Assembly: GCA_964535715.1 (NCBI GenBank)
Contig: CAZHUO010000021.1
Span: 1-25,171 of the forward strand
DNA from: CAZCCC01 sp964535715
Lineage (GTDB): Bacteria > Patescibacteriota > Patescibacteriia > Buchananbacterales > UBA6539
Length of the DNA: 25,171 nucleotides
Reading direction: 5' to 3'
The translations under genes and the position numbers were made by a program. The notes beneath the pieces were generated by a model. It had not been told where the DNA came from and ran no database searches. It was given only the letters and a program-made list of their open reading frames with translations. The first letter of the stretch is position 1; every line of letters starts with the position of its first letter. Shown piece after piece: positions 6,305 through 14,053 of the stretch.

Positions 6305-6978
6305 AAATTATGTTTTTCTTTAATTATTTTTTCAGCTTGTTTGTATTTTTTTACTTTCTTTAGCCAAGGCAGCTTATAGGCAAAACTTGGCAGCCAGCTG
6401 CTCATTGTGCCGCCTGACTTTACTTTAAATAATATTTTATCAATCCAGACTCCTTTGTGGCCATTTTCAAGCATCGTAAGCCATAAATCCCAGTCCTGGA
6501 ATTTATTTAATTTTTGATCAAATCCAAGAAAATGTTTTTTGCGAATTAAAGAAGTTGTGTGGATATATGGCATTTTTTTTAATTTTTCAGCATCAAAGGA
6601 AAAAAGCTTGAATTTTTTAAAACCAAATTTGAAATTGCAATATGAGTATGATGCTTGAGGATTGGTTTGTAAAGCGGAATATAAATTTTCAAGCATATTT
6701 GGTTTCATGATAATGTCGGCGTCGCAAAAAATAATATAAGGCGAATTTGCCAGTTTGGCGCCGGCATTGCGAGCAGATGGCGCCCCTTGGTTTTTTTGTT
6801 CAATAATAATGATTTTATTATTATATTTTTTTAAAATTTTACCGCTTTTATCCGTTGATCCGTCATTTACTGCAATTATTTCAAAATTATTGTGCGTTTG
6901 ACTAAAGATACTCTCCAAGCAATTTTGAAGAGTTTTTTGAGCGTTGTAGACGGGAATGATGATGCTTATTTTTTCCAT
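6301..6978 (-). CDS. GT2 family glycosyltransferase
   Basis: A 225-aa cytoplasmic GT-A transferase. SIIIPVYNAQKTL (5-17) and VNDGSTDKS (37-45) bind the nucleotide, NQGAPSARNAGAK (63-75) follows, and DAD (86-88) is the metal-binding DxD motif. QDWDLWLTML (161-170) supplies the acidic acceptor-side residues. It has no membrane spans, unlike polyprenyl-phosphate glycosyltransferases. Its stop overlaps the Nudix start, and 20 nt separate it from the GT4 gene upstream, so GT4, GT2, Nudix and rluB form one run. It likely extends the glycan that the flippase exports; sugar and linkage cannot be told. Confidence 0.9.
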   Translation of the reverse strand: MEKISIIIPVYNAQKTLQNCLESIFSQTHNNFEIIAVNDGSTDKSGKILKKYNNKIIIIEQKNQGAPSARNAGAKLANSPYIIFCDADIIMKPNMLENLYSALQTNPQASYSYCNFKFGFKKFKLFSFDAEKLKKMPYIHTTSLIRKKHFLGFDQKLNKFQDWDLWLTMLENGHKGVWIDKILFKVKSGGTMSSWLPSFAYKLPWLKKVKKYKQAEKIIKEKHNL

Positions 6979-6998
6979 TCAAACAATAAAATTAGAAA

Positions 6999-8189
6999 TT
7001 ACTTTAATATTTCCATGATTTTTTCCGTTTGTTTTTTCCAGTCAAAATCATCAATAACCCGGTGCATCCCCTGCATACCAAGTCTATTGGCATAAGCTTT
7101 GTCAGTTAATAATTTTATTGCAGCATCAGCGATTTCATCTGTGTCTTCCGGCTTTACTAAAATGCCTGTTTTTCCATCAATTATTGCTTCCGGTACTCCC
7201 CCACTTTTGCCGCCGATTACCGGTTTTCCAAAAAGATTTGCTTCAAGATAGACAATGCCAAAGCCTTCAACGTCGCCGTTTGAAAGCTGTCTGGCCGGCA
7301 TTATAAAAGCATCTGATATATTAAAAAAAGCGGAAAGATAATTTTGATCTACGGCTCCCGTAAATTTGACATAATCACGCAAGGCAAGTTGGTTAATCAA
7401 TTTTTTTAGCCTGTCTGCATCAGGTCCTGCACCAACAATTAAATATGTTAGATTTGGCACATATTTTATTATTTTTTTAAGCGATTTAATCACCATATCA
7501 TGGCCTTTTCTTTCTATAATTCTACCGACAGTTAAAAGCACTTTTTTATTGTCTAAGCCGTATTCTTCCTTAATTTCTTGAAGCCGCCATTCCGGTATAT
7601 GATTTGGTCTCATATTCGGGCAGGGATGAACCACTATCACTTTTTCAGGATTAGCGCCGAGTTTTATAAGCTCATCTTTGGTAAAATGGCTGTTTGCGAC
7701 TATCGCTTTTGCTTCTTTGATTATTTTTTTTAAAATCGTTTTTTTGCGCATGAATTTTTGAGGCAGCATTATATCCAATCCGTGGGCGTAAAAAATGTAA
7801 GGAATTTTTTTTCTTTTTTTATACCACAAAGCCAAAGTTCCGATCGGCAGAATTTGGCCGGCTTGAATCAACTCGATGTCGTGTTTTTTTGCAATACTAT
7901 TGAAATGCTTGATTATTGATATCCATTTTACCGTTGAAGCAATTTTTAGCACTCCCAGTAAGCCTTTTGGTGAAAGTTTTTCGGGAAATTTGTTAAGCAG
8001 GTTTTTCCTGATAATTGGAAAGTTTTGTCTTTTGTCGAAATTGTCATCCCCTGCTTGTTTGGGCGCTAAAACGGCGATTTTGTCTCCGGGCAAATTTTTG
8101 CAGACATTATAATAAAAAGCCGCCACCCCGCCGAGGTTTGGAGGGAAGTCTATGGTGACAAACAAGCTTTTTTTTATTTCATTGTTCAT
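6999..8189 (-). CDS. GT4 family glycosyltransferase
   Basis: A 396-aa GT-B retaining glycosyltransferase. The acceptor domain begins FPPNLGGVAAFYYN (15-28) with the glycine-rich loop, and has YAHGLD (134-139) and AIVANSHFT (162-170). The donor domain carries LTVGRIIERKGHD (219-231), VGAGPDADRLKKL (252-264) and the EX7E motif spanning Glu308-Glu316 in EGFGIVYLE, followed by GKPVIGG and the GGVPE loop that bind the nucleotide sugar. It resembles PimB-like mannosyltransferases, but the donor is inference. The gap to the flippase gene upstream (8190-8220) consists of a heptamer array, with no promoter seen, so the pair is probably cotranscribed. Confidence 0.92.
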   Translation of the reverse strand: MNNEIKKSLFVTIDFPPNLGGVAAFYYNVCKNLPGDKIAVLAPKQAGDDNFDKRQNFPIIRKNLLNKFPEKLSPKGLLGVLKIASTVKWISIIKHFNSIAKKHDIELIQAGQILPIGTLALWYKKRKKIPYIFYAHGLDIMLPQKFMRKKTILKKIIKEAKAIVANSHFTKDELIKLGANPEKVIVVHPCPNMRPNHIPEWRLQEIKEEYGLDNKKVLLTVGRIIERKGHDMVIKSLKKIIKYVPNLTYLIVGAGPDADRLKKLINQLALRDYVKFTGAVDQNYLSAFFNISDAFIMPARQLSNGDVEGFGIVYLEANLFGKPVIGGKSGGVPEAIIDGKTGILVKPEDTDEIADAAIKLLTDKAYANRLGMQGMHRVIDDFDWKKQTEKIMEILK

Positions 8190-8223
8190 TAGTAATTAAA
8201 AATTAGTAATTAGAAATTTATTA
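8189..8223. repeat. Heptamer array between flippase and GT4
   Basis: Five heptamers in register: TTAGTAA, TTAAAAA, TTAGTAA, TTAGAAA, TTTATTA. The array runs from the first base of the GT4 start codon (minus strand, 8189) to the flippase stop codon (8221-8223), filling the gap exactly. Unlike the other elements it has only one arm. Confidence 0.7.
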
Positions 8224-9654
8224 TTTAAGTCCTTTCTTTGCCAATTCACTTACTTCAGCAAAACTAAATCCCTTAAGTAAATATAGGCTTCCAAAATATA
8301 ACATTACCCCAAAAGGTATTAGCATTATCATATGAGAGTAAGGCTTTATTAAATATATTCCTATAATCATTATAATACTGGCAGCTGTTGATTTGAATAC
8401 TATTTTAATTACTGCCGAATAATCTATAATAATGGTGGTTTTAACCCAAAATAAATCCAAAAATAAAAGAATAGAATTAGTAATAAAAAAAGTAATGCCA
8501 GCTCCGAAGAAACTCAGCTTTGGAATTAATATTAGATTAAGAGATACTGCTAATGCGGTTATAATTCCTCTGTTAAGCGTTGTTTTATTTTGCTTGTCGC
8601 ATGAATTAAGCAAATAGCCAGTTGGAAATGCCAAAAAAATAAATGGTATTGCCGCACTCATAATAACAAATGTCGGTATAACTTTAAGATATGCAGGCCA
8701 AATCGTCGAAATTATTTGCGGAGCCAATGAAATCAGGCCGGCTGAAATCGGCAGTGAGATTATTGTCAGGTAAGAAAAAGCCTTAAAGAAAGTTTTGGAT
8801 AGAAGGTCTTTTGAATTAACATAGTAATAACTGAATGCCGGAAAAATAACCGCTGAAAATGCCGCCGGAATTATTTGTTGTAAGGCATAAACGATTTTTG
8901 CCGGTACGGCAAAAAAGCCAACCGCCTGATCGGAATCAAGGTAGCCCAAAATTACCGAGTCGGAAGAATTATAAATTTTTACAAAAATTCCGGCCAAGGC
9001 AAAAGCCGGAATAATCTTTAGAAAATGTTTGACGATTTCCGGATTATACGAAGGCTTAAGTGAAAAATGCAGCCTTGATTTAAGTAAAAAGAAAGATAAG
9101 AAAAAATTAAAAATACTTGCAGCCAGTAGCGCACACATTAAATAGCTAACTTGTCCGGTAGTTTTTAAAGCCAAAAGACCAAGGATAAAAATGATAAGCT
9201 GAACAAAAATTGTTGTAATGCTCTCATATTTCAAGTTTTGGCGGGCACGAAATATTACCCAAAAACTTAAAGAAAAAGAGTCTAAAACCATTATTATGCT
9301 GGCGAGGTAAACTAAAAGTCGAACATCGGCGGGTTTTCCGCTAATATTAATAAAAATATAAACAGCAATAATAGCAACTACCGCCAGCGGTATTTTTAAT
9401 CCTAAAACGTTTTTTAGATATAAATTTGCTTGTTTTGGGTCTTTAGACGCTTCCCTGGTCAGTACGGGAGAAAAACCAAGATCAACAAAAATCGAGAACA
9501 TCGTAGCAAATGAAAGGGCAAAAACATATTGTCCCAGTTGGTTTGGAAATAAGCTATTGGAAATGAACCAAAAATAAATAAAAGCCAGAATTTTCTGGAT
9601 AGTTAAGGCGGCGGTATAGTAAGTGGTGTTTTTGGTTAAGGTTGGATTTGCCAT
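8221..9654 (-). CDS. Lipopolysaccharide/oligosaccharide flippase (Wzx/MATE-like)
   Basis: A 477-aa polytopic membrane protein of the MVF/polysaccharide-transport superfamily, with about 12-14 predicted spans. Typical features are the N-terminal LTIQKILAFIYFWFISNSL, the conserved FVDLGFSPVLTREASKDP after the second span, and a central FAVPAKIVYALQQIIPAAF. It likely moves lipid-linked oligosaccharides made by the adjacent glycosyltransferases across the cytoplasmic membrane. An extended -10 (TG-C-TATAAT) ends exactly 6 nt before its ATG, predicting a leaderless mRNA. It appears to be the first gene of the run flippase, GT4, GT2, Nudix, rluB. Confidence 0.88.
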   Translation of the reverse strand: MANPTLTKNTTYYTAALTIQKILAFIYFWFISNSLFPNQLGQYVFALSFATMFSIFVDLGFSPVLTREASKDPKQANLYLKNVLGLKIPLAVVAIIAVYIFINISGKPADVRLLVYLASIIMVLDSFSLSFWVIFRARQNLKYESITTIFVQLIIFILGLLALKTTGQVSYLMCALLAASIFNFFLSFFLLKSRLHFSLKPSYNPEIVKHFLKIIPAFALAGIFVKIYNSSDSVILGYLDSDQAVGFFAVPAKIVYALQQIIPAAFSAVIFPAFSYYYVNSKDLLSKTFFKAFSYLTIISLPISAGLISLAPQIISTIWPAYLKVIPTFVIMSAAIPFIFLAFPTGYLLNSCDKQNKTTLNRGIITALAVSLNLILIPKLSFFGAGITFFITNSILLFLDLFWVKTTIIIDYSAVIKIVFKSTAASIIMIIGIYLIKPYSHMIMLIPFGVMLYFGSLYLLKGFSFAEVSELAKKGLK

Positions 9655-9660
9655 TAATGT

Positions 9661-9689
9661 ATTATAGCAAAAATCGCCTCTTTTGGCGA
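9661..9689 (-). promoter_or_regulatory. Leaderless extended -10 promoter of the flippase operon
   Basis: On the minus strand, TATAAT (9666-9661) is preceded by TG-C. Six nucleotides separate it from the ATG at 9654, so +1 falls on the A. With a 17-bp spacer the -35 would be TCGCCA (4 of 6), inside the terminator hairpin at 9669-9694. Confidence 0.65.
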
Positions 9690-9694
9690 TTTTT
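9669..9694 (-). terminator. Perfect 10-bp hairpin terminator
   Basis: AAAAATCGCC (9669-9678) pairs perfectly with GGCGATTTTT (9685-9694) around a 6-nt loop. It ends in a T-run on either strand and can act in both directions. It would end the transcript of the 111-aa membrane protein gene. Confidence 0.8.
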
Positions 9695-9728
9695 GAAAGT
9701 ATATATTATTGATATTTAAAAATTAAAT

Positions 9729-10064
9729 TTAATTATCTTTTTTTAGACCAAAAAGCGCAAAAAATCCGTAGAAAGTGATCATGGCGGGAATAAAAATCGC
9801 CAATACGCCTAAAATTCCCAACCAACCCATCTTCCAGATATCTTTTGGCTCTCCTTTATTTAAAAATGTAATAATATTATATATTACTGAAACACAGAAA
9901 GCGGCAATAAGAATTATAGCCAGTAAAAAAAATGTCAATTCTTCTTTTCCAGTTAACGCATAGAAAAAATTGTGAATTATTACAGAAATAATTGCCGTGC
10001 TAATGAGCCAAAAAGGCAAAAAAGTTTCCTTTTCAATAAACGTTTTTTGTTTTTTTATTTTCAT
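9729..10064 (-). CDS. Small three-span membrane protein, unknown function
   Basis: I do not recognise this 111-aa protein. It has a basic, polar N-terminus (MKIKKQKTFIEKE), then three likely membrane spans at about 16-37, 43-66 and 80-105, and ends in charged GLKKDN. A short charged loop (NKGEPKDIWKM) lies between spans 2 and 3. It is a single-gene unit with its own promoter (10095-10123) and terminator (9669-9694). It is one of only two genes here with a strong Shine-Dalgarno sequence, AGGAGG (10073-10068), although only 3 nt from the ATG. Lying between the glycan region and the ribosomal operon, its role cannot be inferred. Confidence 0.8.
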   Translation of the reverse strand: MKIKKQKTFIEKETFLPFWLISTAIISVIIHNFFYALTGKEELTFFLLAIILIAAFCVSVIYNIITFLNKGEPKDIWKMGWLGILGVLAIFIPAMITFYGFFALFGLKKDN

Positions 10065-10094
10065 AGTCCTCCTGGTTAAATATTAGCTATTTTT

Positions 10095-10123
10095 ATTTTC
10101 TCATTTTTTTAATACAATGTCAA
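10095..10123 (-). promoter_or_regulatory. Promoter of the three-span membrane protein gene
   Basis: On the minus strand, perfect TTGACA (10123-10118) is followed after 17 bp by GAAAAT (10100-10095), with TG-A just before it as an extended -10. The predicted start near 10088 gives a leader of about 24 nt with an AGGAGG site. Confidence 0.6.
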
Positions 10124-10200
10124 ATTTAGCTGGAATAAATAAATAATTTTGAATATGTGTCTTGTTAGATTATTAGTTTGCTCCATAACAATAATAACAA

Positions 10201-10216
10201 TAGATTTTAGAATCTA
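10201..10216. repeat. Small perfect inverted repeat
   Basis: TAGATT and AATCTA flank a TTAG loop, directly next to the hairpin that ends the ribosomal operon. It might extend that terminator. The rest of 10124-10264 holds no gene I can see. Confidence 0.4.
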
Positions 10217-10245
10217 AAAACCCCTATAAAGTATAGAGGTTTTTT
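10216..10245 (-). terminator. Terminator of the alpha operon
   Basis: The hairpin AAAAACCCCTATA / TATAGAGGTTTTT has one C-A mismatch and a 3-nt loop, and is followed by T-runs on both strands. It lies 20 nt after the rpsI stop. Confidence 0.7.
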
Positions 10246-10264
10246 ATTTATAGTTTAGCTTAAA

Positions 10265-10726
10265 TTAACGTTTGCTGAATTGAGGCGCTCGCCGTGCACG
10301 CTTTAAGCCAGGTTTTTTTCGTTCTTTTCTTCTTGGGTCCCTTTTTAAATAGCCTAGTGGCTTTAATGTTTTTCGCAAGCTCTCCTCAAAAATAATTAAA
10401 GCCCTGGAAATTCCGTGTCTGACTGCACCCGCCTGTCCGTTTATGCCACCACCATGTACCTTGATTGAAAAATCAAATTCATTAATTTTGCCGACTGCTT
10501 GCAAGGGTTGCTTGATCGTTTCCTGCAATTCAGGTGTTGGAAAGTATTTATCTAAATTTTTTTCATTTATAACTATTTTTCCAGTGCCTTTTTTATAAAG
10601 TCTGATTCTGGCGACTGCTTTTTTTCTCCGGCCGACCGCATATAAATAAGTATGTCTTACCCTTTTTTTTGTTGATTCTTCAGGTATTTTTTTTTCAGCC
10701 GCTTCAGTTTTTTTTGTTCTTGGCAT
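10265..10726 (-). CDS. rpsI: 30S ribosomal protein S9 (uS9)
   Basis: A 153-aa S9. The conserved core begins at YLYAVGRRKKAVARIRLYKK and contains GTGKIVIN. The tail ends KRARRAPQFSKR, whose final basic residues reach the P-site tRNA in known ribosomes. About 25 charged residues precede the core, a lineage-type N-terminal extension. It is the last gene of the operon, 6 nt after rplM, and is followed by a hairpin terminator. Confidence 0.97.
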   Translation of the reverse strand: MPRTKKTEAAEKKIPEESTKKRVRHTYLYAVGRRKKAVARIRLYKKGTGKIVINEKNLDKYFPTPELQETIKQPLQAVGKINEFDFSIKVHGGGINGQAGAVRHGISRALIIFEESLRKTLKPLGYLKRDPRRKERKKPGLKRARRAPQFSKR

Positions 10727-10732
10727 ATTTTA

Positions 10733-11146
10733 TTAATTAGTGATTTTTAATCTTTTAAACATCTGATTTCGAAGCTTGTTTTTTGGAAGCATATTCCAAA
10801 CCGCTCTTTTTAATATTTCCGATGGATTTTTTTCAAAAATTTCACTTGCTTTTTTTCTTTTCAGCCCGCTCTGAAATCCGGAATAATGGTAATATATTTT
10901 TTGTTCTAATTTTTTTCCGCTGAATTTGATTTTTGATGCGTTGGTGACAAATATAATATCGCCGTTGTCAATATTTGGTTGAAAATCGGGCTTATTTTTT
11001 CCGCGCAATATAATTGAAATTTTGGTAGCTAGTCTGCCCAATGCCAAGCCTGTAGCATCAAGTTTATGAGCTTCCCTTTTTATTTGCGGTTTTTTTGAAA
11101 AACTACTTTTTTTATCCGTTGTTTTTTTATTATCAATTTTTTTCAT
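10733..11146 (-). CDS. rplM: 50S ribosomal protein L13 (uL13), short C-terminus
   Basis: A 137-aa L13, an early 23S rRNA-binding protein. The core shows LDATGLALGRLATKIS, LRGKNKPDFQPNIDNGD, ASKIKFSGKKL and AVWNMLPKNKL. The first 26 or so residues are a Lys/Ser-rich extension. The protein ends at KRLKITN, directly where E. coli L13 continues with about 18 more residues including the NHAAQQP tail, so the usual C-terminus is missing. No frameshifted continuation was seen. Paired with rpsI as usual. Confidence 0.95.
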   Translation of the reverse strand: MKKIDNKKTTDKKSSFSKKPQIKREAHKLDATGLALGRLATKISIILRGKNKPDFQPNIDNGDIIFVTNASKIKFSGKKLEQKIYYHYSGFQSGLKRKKASEIFEKNPSEILKRAVWNMLPKNKLRNQMFKRLKITN

Positions 11147-11175
11147 AATAATTCAGGTATATTTTCAAATTTGAT

Positions 11176-11526
11176 TTATACAAATTCTATTTGAACAATC
11201 TCCGCTCCGTCACCTTGCCTTTTTTTGAGGTTAATTATTCTGGTATAGCCGCCTTTTCGTTCCTTATACTTTGGACCCAGCACTTCCAAAGCTTTTTTAA
11301 TTGCTTTTTTGTGGTATAAAGTTTCCTGCAATTTTCGGTATGTAGTCAGGTTATTATTTTTAGCCAAAGTTATAAGTTTTTCAACTATTGGCTTAACCGC
11401 CTTGGCTTTGGCTTTTGTCGTCTTAACTTTTTCAAATATTATAATACTGGTTGCCAAATTCCTTAACAACGCTTTTCTAGATGCCGCTTTGCGATCCAGG
11501 ATTTTTCCTTTATTTCTGTGTCTCAT
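11176..11526 (-). CDS. rplQ: 50S ribosomal protein L17 (bL17)
   Basis: A 116-aa L17. The N-terminal signature runs from MRHRNKGKILDRKAASRK into ALLRNLATSII, and the protein ends GGYTRIINLKKRQGDGAEIV, matching the family's C-terminal strand. It follows rpoA by 29 nt, the classical alpha operon order. Normal length; nothing odd. Confidence 0.97.
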   Translation of the reverse strand: MRHRNKGKILDRKAASRKALLRNLATSIIIFEKVKTTKAKAKAVKPIVEKLITLAKNNNLTTYRKLQETLYHKKAIKKALEVLGPKYKERKGGYTRIINLKKRQGDGAEIVQIEFV

Positions 11527-11555
11527 ATAACATTTTAAATATTTTTGCTAAATAA

Positions 11556-12350
11556 TTATTTTTTAGTTTTACTTTCCTTGGATTTTTTCGTCGGTTTTTG
11601 ATCTATTTCAGAAATTTCTTCCTTTTCTTTTTTTGCCGGTTTCTTTTTCGCTTCTGTTTGAGCATTATTCTCCGCAATAAAATTGAAATGTTCAAGCAAA
11701 AGCTCGTTTGCCTTTGCCAAAGCGTCTTTTGGACTGATTGTACCGTCAGTTTCAATTGTTAAAAGCAGATTTTCATAATTGGTCATCTGTCCTATTCTGA
11801 CATTTTCGATTTTAAAACCGACATTCTTTATCGGAGTATATATTGAGTCAATTGCAATCATTCCAGTTTCCAAGCTTTCTTTTTCCCTTACTTCCGTCGG
11901 AATATAGCCGCGGCCTTGATTTACAATCAATTCCATTTCAAATTCAGCAGTTTTACCAGTAAGAGTAGCTATCAGCATGTCTTGATTAATAATTTCTACA
12001 TCGCTATTTTTTTCAATATCTTTGGCCGTTACTTTTTTTTCACCGCTGGCTTTTAATTTTAGCCTTACCGGTTCATCTGAAAATATTTTTAATCTCAATT
12101 GTTTTAAATTTAAAGATATTTCAACAACATCTTCCAATACGTTTGGAATTGCTGAAAATTCATGATTTACGCCTTTGATTTTAAATGAAGTCACTGCTGC
12201 TCCAGGCAGAGACGAGAGAAGAACTCTTCGTAAGGCATTTCCTAAAGTTGTACCATAACCAGGATAACAAGGTTGAATGCTGACGATTGATTCGTTTTCC
12301 TTGTCTAATGATTTAATCTCAATTTTTTGAGGCAATGGTATTTTTTCCAT
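11556..12350 (-). CDS. rpoA: RNA polymerase alpha subunit lacking the C-terminal domain
   Basis: The scaffold subunit of RNA polymerase. The dimerisation and beta/beta'-binding N-terminal domain is complete: YGTTLGNALRRVLLSSLPG (32-50), then GRGYIPTEVRE, and NELLLEHFNFI near residue 225. It ends at 264 aa, against about 310-330 in most bacteria. After the N-terminal domain there is only a charged tail rich in Lys and Glu (about 229-264). The alpha-CTD, which elsewhere contacts UP elements and activators, is absent. The next gene starts 29 nt on and no frame carries a missing domain. Regulation through alpha-CTD contacts would therefore not be possible. Confidence 0.96.
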   Translation of the reverse strand: MEKIPLPQKIEIKSLDKENESIVSIQPCYPGYGTTLGNALRRVLLSSLPGAAVTSFKIKGVNHEFSAIPNVLEDVVEISLNLKQLRLKIFSDEPVRLKLKASGEKKVTAKDIEKNSDVEIINQDMLIATLTGKTAEFEMELIVNQGRGYIPTEVREKESLETGMIAIDSIYTPIKNVGFKIENVRIGQMTNYENLLLTIETDGTISPKDALAKANELLLEHFNFIAENNAQTEAKKKPAKKEKEEISEIDQKPTKKSKESKTKK

Positions 12351-12377
12351 ATTTTTTTCCCTTTTTTGGGATATTAA

Positions 12378-13007
12378 TTATCTTGAATAAAATTCAACTA
12401 TCAGCCTCGGACTAAAGGTTTGTTCTATTTCCTCGGCTTTCGGCTTGTTTAATATTTTTATGCTTTTATTTTTTGGGTTTAAGCTGAGCCAGCTTGAAGA
12501 AATTTGCTTTTCAAAAACCTTTTCTATTTCATTGAATAATTTCAATTTTTCCTTTGAATTTTTTATTGAAATTTCATCTTTTGGCTTAAGCTGGTATGAC
12601 GGAATATTAACATTTTTGCCATTAATTGAAAATAAGCCGTGGGAAACCATCTGGCGAGCCTGTCTCCTTGATTTTGCCAGACCGGCGCGGTAAATAACAT
12701 TATCAAAACGCAATTCTAAAAGCTGTTGAAGAAGTTCTCCGGTATCACCTTTTTCCGCCATCGCTTTAGAGTAGTAATTTCTAAATTGCCTTTCCAAAAT
12801 GCCGTAAATTTTTTTGGCTTTCTGCTTTTCGCGAAGTTGCTGTCCGTATTCGGTCGGTCTTGATTTTCTTTTCGGTCCATGGACTCCGGGCGGATAGTTT
12901 CTTCTTAAAATCGGACATTTAGCCGAAAAACACTTTTCTCCCTTTAAAAAAAGCTTAATTCCCTCTCTTCTGCATTTTTTGCATTTTGGATCTATATCTT
13001 TTGCCAC
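12378..13007 (-). CDS. rpsD: 30S ribosomal protein S4 (uS4), zinc-binding type
   Basis: A 209-aa primary 16S rRNA-binding protein. Cys9, Cys12, Cys26 and Cys31 form the zinc-finger variant of the S4 N-terminus. Then come RNYPPGVHGPKRKSRPTEYG, the helical assembly region, and the S4 RNA-binding domain LRFDNVIYRAGLAKSRRQAR followed by GHFSINGK-type residues (GLFSINGK here). The start codon is GTG at 13005-13007, since no in-frame ATG precedes the Cys motif. S4 autoregulates the alpha operon in E. coli; no equivalent leader structure could be confirmed here. Confidence 0.96.
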   Translation of the reverse strand: MAKDIDPKCKKCRREGIKLFLKGEKCFSAKCPILRRNYPPGVHGPKRKSRPTEYGQQLREKQKAKKIYGILERQFRNYYSKAMAEKGDTGELLQQLLELRFDNVIYRAGLAKSRRQARQMVSHGLFSINGKNVNIPSYQLKPKDEISIKNSKEKLKLFNEIEKVFEKQISSSWLSLNPKNKSIKILNKPKAEEIEQTFSPRLIVEFYSR

Positions 13008-13029
13008 AAATTTATATGATAATCATTAA

Positions 13030-13473
13030 TTACACTCTCCTCGGTTTTTTCGGCCGGCAGCCGTTATGAGGAATAGGAGTTATATCTTTTATACTTAAAA
13101 CCTGGATTCCGTTTGCGTTAAGTGCTCTAATTGCCGCCTCCCTGCCGCCGCCAATTCCTTTAACGAAAACGCTGACCTCTTTCAGTCCATAAGGTTTAAT
13201 TTTTTCCACTGCTTTTTGAATTATCACGCCGGCAGCGTACGGAGTGGATTTTTTAGGCCCGCGAAAGCCGACTTGTCCGGCTGAAGATTGACCCAAAGAA
13301 TCACCATTTAAGTCGGTGAAAGTGACAATAGTGTTGTTATACGTTGCTTTAATATAAGCTTTGCCGGAACTGACCTGGCGCTTAATATTTTTTTTTGATC
13401 GATTTTTATTTAATTTAACTTCCGGTTTCGGATTTTCTGATTTTTTTGATTCTATATCTTTTGTTTGTTCCAT
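13030..13473 (-). CDS. rpsK: 30S ribosomal protein S11 (uS11)
   Basis: A 147-aa S11 of the small-subunit platform. Core motifs are ATYNNTIVTFTDLNGD, SSAGQVGFRGPKKSTPYAA, VFVKGIGGGREAAIRAL and DITPIPHNGCRPKKPRRV at the C-terminus. About 35 Lys/Ser-rich residues extend the N-terminus. I chose the ATG at 13473; an in-frame TTG at 13485 would add four residues but has no supporting ribosome binding site. It lies 30 nt after rpsM and 22 nt before rpsD. Confidence 0.95.
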   Translation of the reverse strand: MEQTKDIESKKSENPKPEVKLNKNRSKKNIKRQVSSGKAYIKATYNNTIVTFTDLNGDSLGQSSAGQVGFRGPKKSTPYAAGVIIQKAVEKIKPYGLKEVSVFVKGIGGGREAAIRALNANGIQVLSIKDITPIPHNGCRPKKPRRV

Positions 13474-13503
13474 ATTGATAAGCAAAAATTTCTAATTTTT
13501 ATA

Positions 13504-13893
13504 TTAAGTCTTTTGAGAAGTTGGCTTTTTACCAGAAGCCATTGTTTTTCTCACGTTTCCTCTTACTGTCCTGGTGTTATTTTTGGTTTTTTGACCTCTA
13601 GATGGCAGTCTTTTAGTGTGCCTTGAACCGCGGTAGCTGTTAATTTCTTTAAGACGCTTTATATTTAACAGTATTTCTCTTTTTAAGTCTCCTTCGACTC
13701 TATATTTTTTTTCAATAATTTCACGAAGAAAGTTTACTTCATTTTCTTTTAAATCCTTAATCCTTACATCAGGATTGATTTTTGCTTCGCTTAATATTTT
13801 ATTTGATAGATTTTTTCCAATTCCAAAAATATAGGTTAGGCCTATTTCCACTCTTTTGTCGTTTGGTAATGTTACTCCGGCAATTCTTGCCAT
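13504..13893 (-). CDS. rpsM: 30S ribosomal protein S13 (uS13)
   Basis: A 129-aa S13 of the small-subunit head. It begins MARIAGVTLPNDKRVEIGLT and has the helix-hairpin-helix segment YIFGIGKNLSNKIL. The C-terminal half carries SYRGSRHTKRLPSRGQKTK followed by NTRT and a basic tail that contacts P-site tRNA. Length and order (after rpmJ, before rpsK) are normal. Confidence 0.97.
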   Translation of the reverse strand: MARIAGVTLPNDKRVEIGLTYIFGIGKNLSNKILSEAKINPDVRIKDLKENEVNFLREIIEKKYRVEGDLKREILLNIKRLKEINSYRGSRHTKRLPSRGQKTKNNTRTVRGNVRKTMASGKKPTSQKT

Positions 13894-13918
13894 AAATGAT
13901 CAATTTATTAATAATAAA

Positions 13919-14032
13919 TTACCCTTGACGTTGGCGATGTTTAGGGTTTTTACAAATAATATGAACTCTTTTCTTGCGGCGAATAACTTGGCAATCTTTG
14001 CAGATTTTTTTAACTGACGCTCTTACTTTCAT
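13919..14032 (-). CDS. rpmJ: 50S ribosomal protein L36 (bL36)
   Basis: A 37-aa zinc-binding protein. The ATG at 14030-14032 opens MKVRASVKKICKDC; the ligands are Cys11, Cys14, Cys27 and His32 in the pattern C-x2-C-x12-C-x4-H, and it ends HRQRQG. This is the Cys-containing form. It lies between infA (21 nt away) and rpsM (25 nt away), its standard place. Confidence 0.96.
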   Translation of the reverse strand: MKVRASVKKICKDCQVIRRKKRVHIICKNPKHRQRQG

Positions 14033-14053
14033 AAAAATAAGTAATCGATTTAA

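Noticed and set aside
13474..13485. TTG start for rpsK
   Set aside because: ATG at 13473 is in frame, and nothing favours the TTG.
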